NCBI GenBank assembly: GCA_002309015.1
Contig: DBWM01000070.1
Span: 1-34,745 of the forward strand
Reading direction: 5' to 3'
From: Myxococcales bacterium UBA1238
GTDB taxonomy: Bacteria > Myxococcota_A > Bradymonadia > UBA7976 > UBA1532
Length of the DNA stretch: 34,745 nucleotides
The notes beneath the pieces are model-generated. The model saw nothing but the letters and a program-made list of their open reading frames with translations, did no database searches and was not told where the DNA came from. This document shows, piece by piece, positions 1 to 5,675 of this stretch; position 1 is the first letter of the stretch; each line of letters begins with the position of its first letter. The translations under genes and the position numbers were made by a program.

Positions 1-770
1 GTGGTGAAGAGATCGAGGGGGAGATCGAGGGTACAGCGGCCAGCGTCTCCGGCATTGATTTCAAGGGAGACGCGCTCGTTGGGATCGGTCCATTGGTATT
101 GATTGAGCGCATTTGGATTGAGCGCAATCAAGCCTTCGGTATCGGTGACCAAAGCTTCGGTAAAGATAGAGTCTCCTTGAATCTTGTAGCTGACGGCGAT
201 CGGTGTATTCGATAAAACTTTGATTTCGCCGCAAAGATAGTCGCTGACCTCCAATGGGCCGTTGTATTCATACGATCTTGTTGTGGGTCGCGTCGACTTG
301 TAGGCCATGGGGATCGAAAGAAGCGCGTAGAGACCGAAAGAAGCGAAGAATCCGCCCATGACGTAGGCGCCTTGCCGGGAGCTTCCGGTTTCTTCGCCGG
401 TTTCGGGATCATGTCCCGGTTTATCTGAGAAATAAGGCGCGGCAATGATCAGGCCTGCACCCAATAGGCCGAGGGCGCCGTCGATCGCGTAGAGCACGTA
501 GTCGGTTTTGGAGAGGCTGCGCTCGAATGTGAGCGTCCTTTGGTAGCGATCCTGGTACGATTCGATGCAGCGATCGGCGGTTCGGAGCTCAATCTGCGCC
601 GATTCGTGCAACCATTGGGCGCTGCAGGCCGAGCGATTGGTCTTATAAGTCAGATGCTCGGTGCTTTGGAGTTCATCCTTTGAGGTGACGCTTTCATAAA
701 ACGAGAAGCAGCCCGGGCAAACGAGCGATGCGGCTGAAAGCACGGCGATTTGAGGCAAAAAACGGTTCAC
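1..770 (-). CDS. Putative two-TM lipoprotein, 3' end cut by window
   Basis: I do not recognise the family. The frame is open from a GTG at 770 to base 1 (256 codons and still open), so the C-terminus is missing. The GTG is preceded by GAGGAGG about 7 nt upstream and lies 12 bp after the stop of the upstream gene, which suggests an operon. The N-terminus (VNRFLPQIAVLSAAS...) is a signal peptide ending near LVCPGC, a weak lipobox. The middle has two hydrophobic stretches (around YVLYAIDGALGLLGAGLI and GAYVMGGFFASFGLYALL) separated by a polar D/E/G loop. The C-terminal part (TDTEGLIALN...) resembles the TD.EG pattern of the next two genes. Function unknown. Confidence 0.75.
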   Translation of the reverse strand, partial: MNRFLPQIAVLSAASLVCPGCFSFYESVTSKDELQSTEHLTYKTNRSACSAQWLHESAQIELRTADRCIESYQDRYQRTLTFERSLSKTDYVLYAIDGALGLLGAGLIIAAPYFSDKPGHDPETGEETGSSRQGAYVMGGFFASFGLYALLSIPMAYKSTRPTTRSYEYNGPLEVSDYLCGEIKVLSNTPIAVSYKIQGDSIFTEALVTDTEGLIALNPNALNQYQWTDPNERVSLEINAGDAGRCTLDLPLDLFT

Positions 771-782
771 AGCGCTGCCTCC

Positions 783-1295
783 TCAAAGCGATCCTTCCGC
801 AAGGGGTTCGACTTTGAACTCTAAGTCGAAGAATTCCTGCGGTAAGCTGGTTTCAGAGATCAATATCTGATTCGCCCAGATTTGAATCTTGGCCTTCCAG
901 GTTGAAGGATCGCTGTTGGGCAGCCCAAGGGATGCGATATATTTTTTATAAGCGTTTAAGACCCGCGAGCGATCGAAGGCGAGCATGCCTTTCTCGTCGG
1001 TTTGCCCCGAATCGGCGAGGATATGATTTTCACCCAATGTATAGATGAGCGATACCACTTGGTTTTGCATCGATTTACAGCCTTCGCAGGGATCTACAAA
1101 TTCCGCATCGTAGCATACGAGCGTGCTGCAAAGGTTAAGCTGGTTGTAATCTGGCGACCAACAGCTTGAAACCTGAATGCCCTCGTCGATGTATTGTGTT
1201 TCGACTTCGTTGACCAGTTTAAAATATTTGGATGGCGCAGAAACGCATCCCATAAAAAGCGTTAGAAAAACCAAAAGCAAGCCATGACGCATCAT
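783..1295 (-). CDS. Small lipoprotein of unknown function
   Basis: 170 residues beginning MMRHGLLLVF; either ATG is possible, with a GAGG about 11 nt upstream of the first. The lipobox LFMGC predicts a lipidated Cys at residue 17. The mature part has several Cys (CWSPDYNQLNLC, CYDAEFVDPCEGC) that could form disulphides in the periplasm. The C-terminal third (ILADSGQTDEKGMLAFDRS, then a KAKIQIW strand) has the same TD-x-x-G-x-(L/F) pattern as both neighbours, reminiscent of carboxypeptidase-regulatory-like beta domains; this is a visual comparison only. It precedes the edge gene by 12 bp. No function can be assigned. Confidence 0.7.
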   Translation of the reverse strand: MMRHGLLLVFLTLFMGCVSAPSKYFKLVNEVETQYIDEGIQVSSCWSPDYNQLNLCSTLVCYDAEFVDPCEGCKSMQNQVVSLIYTLGENHILADSGQTDEKGMLAFDRSRVLNAYKKYIASLGLPNSDPSTWKAKIQIWANQILISETSLPQEFFDLEFKVEPLAEGSL

Positions 1296-1434
1296 TCGGA
1301 GCGAACCTCATTTGATGAATCGATGACGCAATTTTAAAGAGAATGAATGAAAAAGAAAAGGGGAGAATACGAATTTTGGTCGCCGGGACCAAATTGAGAT
1401 TGGTTGTGAATGAAAGATTGAGCGAGCGGAAGGA

Positions 1435-2127
1435 TTAATCTTTGGGCAGGTTACTTTGATGGATGTCGTCGTAACAAGGTTCGTAACCGTCGACCTGAAC
1501 TTCGATCTTGTAGAACTGCGCTTTATGCTCAGCGAAGATCTTGCGATCCAATTTGAATCGACCTTCGCTGTCTGTGAAGTCTTGTTGCTTGCCGATCAAT
1601 GACATTTCATCGCTGTCGTTCTGATAATAATGGATCGTGATGGGCTTTTTGGTTAAGGCGTAGGCCTGTTCGCATGATGTTTCATCCTCTTCGGTGCGGG
1701 TTTCATCATGTCCAAAGACTTTGCTTCTGGAAAAGACTTCCATGAAAGAAGCGATTGTAACAGAACCGAGGGCGAGGCTTAAGCCCGTATAGGTCCATGC
1801 TCGCTCGCCTTTGTCGGCTCCTCTGAAGGCAATGCCGGCGCCTGCAAGGGCAAGGGGCACCATTAACATCTGAGCGTAAAAGGCTGCGGTGGGATCGACT
1901 ACATCGTAAACGGTGACCTGAGTTTCGGTCCGCACGACGCAAAGGGGATCGTCCTGGACCAAAACTTCATCGCTGCCGGATTTCCATTTGATACTGCAGG
2001 TTTTGCGTTCCAATGGCGTCTTTTGAACCGGTAGTGGTCCTTTCCGAACGACGATTTCTTCTGCACAACCGAGCATGCAGCCTGAAGCAAAAAGACTGGC
2101 GGTTAAAAGGGAAATGAATGCGCGCAT
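1435..2127 (-). CDS. Lipoprotein with two TM-like segments
   Basis: 230 residues; start ATG at 2127 with AGGAAC about 7 nt upstream. The signal peptide ends at FASGC (residue 17), a good lipobox; MLGC just after is an alternative. Two hydrophobic segments follow (AFYAQMLMVPLALAGAGIAF and YTGLSLALGSVTIASFM), then a polar C-terminal part with IHYYQNDSDEM, FTDSEGRFKLD and YKIEVQVDGYEP. The order lipobox, two TM-like segments and beta-rich TD-EG tail matches the gene cut by the left edge, so the two look paralogous. A 139-bp gap separates it from the next gene and contains a TTTGGTC/GACCAAA hairpin (1375-1393) without a U-run. Function unknown. Confidence 0.75.
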   Translation of the reverse strand: MRAFISLLTASLFASGCMLGCAEEIVVRKGPLPVQKTPLERKTCSIKWKSGSDEVLVQDDPLCVVRTETQVTVYDVVDPTAAFYAQMLMVPLALAGAGIAFRGADKGERAWTYTGLSLALGSVTIASFMEVFSRSKVFGHDETRTEEDETSCEQAYALTKKPITIHYYQNDSDEMSLIGKQQDFTDSEGRFKLDRKIFAEHKAQFYKIEVQVDGYEPCYDDIHQSNLPKD

Positions 2128-2259
2128 CGATCGTTCCTATCGAATCTGTTCTCCTGAATCTACAGAAAATACAAAATGCGCGCAAGAAAAATATCAAGCC
2201 ATTTAAAATGAACGCCTGGGGATGGCCGTTGTTGAAAGGGATGATCCGCCGGACTCTAT

Positions 2260-2640
2260 TTAATGCGAGAGCGCATAGGCGCCCCCTGCGATGGCACCGG
2301 TGAGGAGTAAGACGAGGATGACACCTCCGGCGATGACGATTGCACCGAGTGCTGCGTATCCGGCGGGATCATGAAACAGTCCTACAGTGTTCAGCGATGC
2401 AAACCCGATGTTCTTTGGCGCCGCGATAAACAGGCTATCGCCGAAAAGGGGGTCGCGTTCCTGAGACAAAACCGACGTCGGCTGCAGAAGCTGTATCCTG
2501 GGCGCTGATTCCTCTTCCATCCCCAAAAAAGGACTCTTCGGTAACGCGAACGCGGGTTGTATCGCGATCGCAAAGGAAATCATAAAGGCGCACAGAAATT
2601 TAAAGAAGGATCCATGAATCGCGCTTAAAGGTGAATGCAT
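2260..2640 (-). CDS. ALPKSPFLG-family protein, short member
   Basis: 126 residues, start ATG at 2640 with GGAGG about 9 nt upstream. The first 40 residues are a signal peptide followed by the invariant PAFALPKSPFLG stretch shared with the next two genes; cleavage is expected after AFA, leaving a mature N-terminus LPKSPFLG. After a variable 50-residue spacer comes LNTVGLFHDPAGYAAL and one long hydrophobic helix (ALGAIVIAGGVILVLLLTGAIAGG). Compared with its roughly 214-222-residue paralogues it lacks the second half carrying the duplicated GQA-x-x-x-x-R-x-x-x-N motif, so it is either a minimal or a deleted version. Membrane or envelope location is inferred. Family not recognised. Confidence 0.8.
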   Translation of the reverse strand: MHSPLSAIHGSFFKFLCAFMISFAIAIQPAFALPKSPFLGMEEESAPRIQLLQPTSVLSQERDPLFGDSLFIAAPKNIGFASLNTVGLFHDPAGYAALGAIVIAGGVILVLLLTGAIAGGAYALSH

Positions 2641-2835
2641 TTTGGTTGACCTCCATTCTTATTTTGGGGTTGATGGTTAAAGCGTTTGGTCGACGAGAGC
2701 AAAAATGAAATCTTTGCAATCAAAAGTCTGATCCCTTTTTATCACCGTTGAGTCGGTTTGAGCAAAATATGATGTCGGAAGATTCATGCGTCGCCTGCGG
2801 TGATTGAACGGGATAGCTCGCTGAATCCGGTTCCG

Positions 2836-3504
2836 TTAATGCATCAGTACATAGAGATCGAACGGGAGCAAGAACCCTAAGCCGCCAAGATAGGTGAAGT
2901 TCCCGGCATTGCGCAATCGATGGTGATCGGTCGCCTGGCCTACGGTCGCCAGGATGAGTCCTGCGGTCGTACCCAAAAAGCCCATCCAGTTGACGAAAAA
3001 TTCAATATCGTAATCGCGATCGCCTGCGATGACATTGGACCGGCATACTTCCTGATAATTGTTGCAAAAGGCGTCAAGCGCGGGCATCAGCAGCCATGGA
3101 TAAAGGTAAACGTTGCTGACGTTGCGCATCACGTGGTTATCAAAAAAGTGACCGGCGGTAGCGGTGACCGCTGCGACGGGTGTCAATAAGATATAAAGAT
3201 GGTAGATCCATTTGTAGTCGGATTCTCGGATTGCGTCAAAAAAGACGGTATTGAAACATCCCGAGATCTCAAGGTTTGATGGAGAGATTTGAAGGGATGG
3301 ACTCGGCAATAAAAATTCGCTCGCTGAGGATTGAAAGTTCGATCCCTGTGACAGAACGTGATTCAGTTTTGATTCGCGTTCGAATCCCAGGAATGGACTC
3401 TTCGGTAACGCGAATGCTGGCGAGCATGCGAGCGATAGAAAAAGCATTGAGCAGAATAAAAATTTTGATAGCGAGCGACGATGTAGATCAAAGCCGAAAT
3501 GCAT
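2836..3504 (-). CDS. ALPKSPFLG-family multi-TM protein
   Basis: 222 residues from the ATG at 3504. An in-frame start at 3546 is possible, but the 3504 ATG sits in the same context as its paralogue (GGAG, A-rich spacer, ATGCAT) and makes residues 1-40 align without gaps to both relatives. Signal peptide, then SPAFALPKSPFLG, a variable spacer, SASEFLL and about four hydrophobic segments. Two internal repeats are visible: ATAGHFFDNHVMRNVSNVYL and ATVGQATDHHRLRNAGNFTY, each preceded by a hydrophobic helix. Probably an envelope membrane protein; no known family recognised. Confidence 0.85.
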   Translation of the reverse strand: MHFGFDLHRRSLSKFLFCSMLFLSLACSPAFALPKSPFLGFERESKLNHVLSQGSNFQSSASEFLLPSPSLQISPSNLEISGCFNTVFFDAIRESDYKWIYHLYILLTPVAAVTATAGHFFDNHVMRNVSNVYLYPWLLMPALDAFCNNYQEVCRSNVIAGDRDYDIEFFVNWMGFLGTTAGLILATVGQATDHHRLRNAGNFTYLGGLGFLLPFDLYVLMH

Positions 3505-3574
3505 TTTTGAACATCTCCAAAGCTGTTTGAAGGCCGGGACAGCCATCTCTTATCAAATCGATGTTCCTTTGGGT

Positions 3575-4219
3575 TTAAAAGGCCACCATGGCGAGCAGAT
3601 CGAAAAACATTCCGCCCAAATAAGTGAAGTTTCCGGTATCGCGCATTCGATGATTATCGGTTGCTTGCCCTACGGTTGCTAAAATCAATCCGGAAGCGGT
3701 GCCCACAAACGAAAGCGTCATGAGAAGGTCATCGACTTCATAATTCTCCGGATATTGATAAGCGTGAGCAATCAGCTCAAAGCCTAAATATGCAGGGGGC
3801 ACGACGAGCCATGGATAAAGTCCGATGTTGCTGGCATTACGCCAAGCATCGTTTCCGCTCGCCTGTCCAATGATGAGGAACGAAAGCAGGATGGGGGTGA
3901 CTAAAGCCATATAACAAATCTCTATCATGCAGAGGTTATCGCACCTATAATGAAAGAGGGCTACATTGTTCAGTCCGTTTAACTGAAGCTCGTATGGCGA
4001 CGATAAAAATGGCTTGCTCGTCAATAAAAATTCGCTTGCCTGCGATTCAAACGGCGCTGGTTGCAATAATGAATCGCCTGACGCTGAATCGGCCTTTAAT
4101 CCCAGGAATGGGCTTTTTGGTAACGCGAACGCGGGTTGTATGATCAATAAAAAACAGAGCATCGTCGATAATACAAAGACGGGCAGCTGAAACGGGCGAT
4201 CGTTGGAAGGGGCATGCAT
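3575..4219 (-). CDS. ALPKSPFLG-family multi-TM protein
   Basis: 214 residues from the ATG at 4219. The reading frame stays open to a TTG at 4294, but no start there has a convincing ribosome site; the MH start reproduces the 40-residue distance to the end of PAFALPKSPFLG seen in both paralogues. An adjacent ATG at 4222 is equally possible. Domain order: signal peptide, IIQPAFALPKSPFLG, spacer with QASEFLL, LNNVALFH, then hydrophobic segments carrying the internal repeat pair IIGQASGNDAWRNASNIGLY and ATVGQATDNHRMRDTGNFTY. It is very similar to the 2836-3504 gene in its C-terminal half. First gene of the tandem set of three; function unknown. Confidence 0.8.
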   Translation of the reverse strand: MHAPSNDRPFQLPVFVLSTMLCFLLIIQPAFALPKSPFLGLKADSASGDSLLQPAPFESQASEFLLTSKPFLSSPYELQLNGLNNVALFHYRCDNLCMIEICYMALVTPILLSFLIIGQASGNDAWRNASNIGLYPWLVVPPAYLGFELIAHAYQYPENYEVDDLLMTLSFVGTASGLILATVGQATDNHRMRDTGNFTYLGGMFFDLLAMVAF

Positions 4220-4452
4220 CATTTTACATTGCGATTCGTGATTCATGGGCGTCGTATAATTGTTTTTATGAAATGATTCAAATGAATTATTCAAATTTTA
4301 CAGGAAGCGATAGGACGGCATCCTTGATTCATGATCCTCTGCCGTCATCCGCTCGCGCGGATATGCGCGAACTTGCTAAGCGACGCGCTTTCGGTCATCG
4401 ATATTCAAACGATCGGTATCTGCGAGCGGTTTTTTCTTCGTGTGGAATATCG

Positions 4453-4524
4453 CGATGCTCCGAGAGAGCACTGGTTGAGTCGCAGTGATATTCACGATGA
4501 TCCGAGAGCACGCTGGTTGAGTCG
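4453..4524. repeat. Two imperfect 30-bp direct repeats, 42-bp period
   Basis: Copies at 4453-4482 and 4495-4524 share CGATG-(C/A)-TCCGAGAG and, after a 5-nt variable block, TGGTTGAGTCG. The period is 42 bp. No third copy is seen nearby. Role unknown. Confidence 0.6.
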
Positions 4525-4550
4525 GCAGGATCCCCCAGGCTAAAGGGATC

Positions 4551-4600
4551 GAAAGCCGTCCCCGGAGATGTTGGTGGCGCCGTAGCAGTCTGAAGGGGAG
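4551..4600 (+). repeat. REP-like dispersed element, degenerate copy
   Basis: Begins GAAAGCCGTCCCCGG, continues TGTTGGTGGC and ends TGAAGGGGAG. The same blocks in the same order occur at 8673-8726 (plus) and 8825-8873 (minus). In this copy the central palindrome is decayed (GCGCCGTAGCAGTC). Confidence 0.55.
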
Positions 4601-4676
4601 TTCGGTCACCAGGAGAGGCGACTTGATAAAACGAAAGCAACCTTCGGTTATAGGTGCCAAATCATCAATACGATAT

Positions 4677-4711
4677 AAAAAAGCCTTCCTCATCGGGAAG
4701 GCTTTTTTTTT
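4677..4711 (-). terminator. Intrinsic terminator, usable on both strands
   Basis: Stem GCCTTCC (4683-4689) pairs with GGAAGGC (4696-4702) and is flanked by A6 and T9, so both strands give a hairpin followed by a U-run. It lies 32 bp past the stop of the minus-strand gene ending at 4744 and most likely ends that transcript. Confidence 0.85.
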
Positions 4712-4743
4712 GCTCACGATCGCGCTTTTGCTCGCGCGGACGA

Positions 4744-5241
4744 TCACGCTTCTTCTTCGTAATCCTCTTTGCTGGCCTTGGCTTTGGCGTTGGTTCGGCG
4801 CGGACCGTTGGCCATAAAATCGGCAATGGGCTTTAAGCGCGAGAGCAGGGCGGGGTTTCGGCTCGCCATGGCTTTTAAGACGCCGTAATAGTTGAGGAAG
4901 GCGTCCCAAATCTCGGCCCTTGCGAGGCGATAGGTGTCCTGTGCCATGATGTGAAGGTTTTCGAGCGACAACATAAAGGCGTGCATCTGCTCTTGAACGA
5001 TCAAATCCTTTTGAAGATCGGCCATTGGGGTTTCAGGCATGTCCAAATGGTTTTCTTCAATGATCGAAATGAGCAAAGGCAAAAGGTTATCGAAGTTGCG
5101 GCGCGGCTTGGGCAGTTCATGCTGCTCGTTTGCGGTCATAATGGTGCAGACAGGCCGCAGCTTGGATTCCACTTTCGTGATCAGATCCTTGACTTCGTTG
5201 CGATCGGCTTCACTTAAAGGCTGATTGACGCGGTTTTGCAT
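4744..5241 (-). CDS. Small alpha-helical hypothetical protein
   Basis: 165 residues from the ATG at 5241 (MQNRVNQPLSEADRNEVKD). The frame is open to 5343, but AAAGGA lies about 8 nt before 5241 and a promoter-like pair overlaps the upstream part, so 5241 is preferred. The protein is almost all helix, with no signal peptide or membrane segment, and is probably cytoplasmic. It has a central ELPKPRRNFDNLLPLL block and a C-terminal RAEIWDAFLNYYGVLKAMA helix with a basic tail (RRTNAKAKASK) and an acidic end. From memory it resembles a roughly 150-170-residue uncharacterised family known best from Bacteroidetes (LSxEDxxxI..LPKMGDK..A...YNxxKxA). Monocistronic: terminator downstream, divergent TonB gene upstream. 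Confidence 0.75.
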   Translation of the reverse strand: MQNRVNQPLSEADRNEVKDLITKVESKLRPVCTIMTANEQHELPKPRRNFDNLLPLLISIIEENHLDMPETPMADLQKDLIVQEQMHAFMLSLENLHIMAQDTYRLARAEIWDAFLNYYGVLKAMASRNPALLSRLKPIADFMANGPRRTNAKAKASKEDYEEEA

Positions 5242-5313
5242 GGGAGAGTCCTTTAAAAAAACGGGTTTAAAATTCGCTTTGAACGAACCAACCTTCGTCT
5301 CAAAACGCTGTGG

Positions 5314-5343
5314 ATTAAAACACAGGTGAAAATCCATTTGCAA
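5314..5343 (-). promoter_or_regulatory. Candidate sigma70 promoter of the 4744-5241 gene
   Basis: On the minus strand TTGCAA (5343-5338), an 18-nt spacer and TTTAAT (5319-5314) give 4/6 and 5/6 matches to the consensus. It would leave a leader of about 65 nt before the ATG at 5241. Confidence 0.4.
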
Positions 5344-5383
5344 GTTCGGATTTCCGTTTAGATCAAATCAGATGTCGTTTTTT

Positions 5384-5406
5384 GGCCCGCGAGGGCCTTT
5401 TTTTTT
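5384..5406 (+). terminator. Hairpin with T9, plus-strand terminator
   Basis: GGCCC (5384-5388), loop GCGA, GGGCC (5393-5397), then T9. In the plus direction it has a full intrinsic-terminator layout, yet no plus gene ends before it. It may stop antisense or read-through transcription entering the TonB leader, or end an unannotated small RNA. Confidence 0.6.
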
Positions 5407-5494
5407 GCGCCGAAGGCCAAAGATATGATCAGAATCAAAAAAGCATAGCGATAGAATAAAAAGAAGTCGCGAGAGCTCGCTTTTCGTTGTGATG

Positions 5495-5582
5495 CCCTTT
5501 ACTTCTTCTCCATCCTCATTCAAATTTTCTTCAATCTCACCATCCTTTCTATCATCTCCATCAAAATCCTCTCACTCCATCC
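5495..5582 (+). promoter_or_regulatory. 88-nt G-free, C-rich tract, rut-like
   Basis: No G occurs on the plus strand across 88 nt, with about 40% C, spread as CT and CAT clusters. A C-rich, G-poor unstructured RNA is the known signature of Rho-utilisation sites. If transcribed it would lie upstream of the TonB receptor. Whether it is transcribed is unknown. Confidence 0.5.
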
Positions 5583-5592
5583 GGCATTTAGA

Positions 5593-5655
5593 CCCCGATT
5601 TTTGCAATTCACTTGCATTTTTGGCGCTTCCTGTTTAAATCGGGGCCGGTTTTTT
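5593..5655 (+). promoter_or_regulatory. Stem-loop with T-run ahead of TonB gene
   Basis: CCCCGATTT (5593-5601) pairs perfectly with AAATCGGGG (5637-5645), a 9-bp stem around a 35-nt loop, followed after CCGG by T6. It could be an attenuator, or a terminator insulating the gene. Operator copy 1 overlaps the end of the left arm and lies mostly in the loop. Confidence 0.4.
5603..5617 (+). promoter_or_regulatory. Palindromic operator copy 1, TGCAA-N5-TTGCA
   Basis: TGCAATTCACTTGCA, embedded in T-rich flanks. The half-site and spacing match the 15-mer TGCAA(N5)TTGCA form described for alphaproteobacterial Fur/Mur-type boxes, so a Fur-family metal regulator is a reasonable guess. Its right half lies in a weak -35-like TTGCAT with TTAAAT 16 nt further on. 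Confidence 0.45.
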
Positions 5656-5669
5656 GCAATTGGGTTGCA
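5655..5669 (+). promoter_or_regulatory. Palindromic operator copy 2, TGCAA-N5-TTGCA
   Basis: TGCAATTGGGTTGCA, centred 52 bp from copy 1 (about five helical turns) and ending 6 bp before the receptor's ATG. It occupies the place of a ribosome-binding site, for which no clear sequence is seen. Confidence 0.45.
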
Positions 5670-5675
5670 TTTTAA

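Larger units (their letters stand above)
4220..4743. other. Intergenic region with repeats and a terminator
   Basis: About 520 bp with no convincing gene. Short open frames on both strands lack a ribosome site and resemble nothing. It holds a pair of imperfect 30-bp direct repeats (4453-4524), one REP-like element (4551-4600) and a strong intrinsic terminator (4677-4711). The promoter of the ALPKSPFLG set (minus strand) must lie in or near 4220-4330, an AT-rich part, but I could not pick a clear pair of hexamers. Confidence 0.6.
5242..5675. other. Divergent regulatory region
   Basis: 434 bp between a minus-strand gene and the TonB receptor. No gene is seen. In order it contains a promoter for the minus gene (5314-5343), a plus-strand hairpin with T-run (5384-5406), an 88-nt tract without G (5495-5582), and two palindromic operators (5603-5617 and 5655-5669), the first inside a large stem-loop. 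Confidence 0.7.

Noticed and set aside
4376..4909. 177-codon minus frame across the terminator
   Set aside because: It runs through a strong terminator and the repeats and overlaps the better-supported 4744-5241 gene.
5593..5675. Cobalamin or other riboswitch before the TonB receptor
   Set aside because: No conserved riboswitch core (B12 box or similar) could be seen; only simple stem-loops and palindromes are present.
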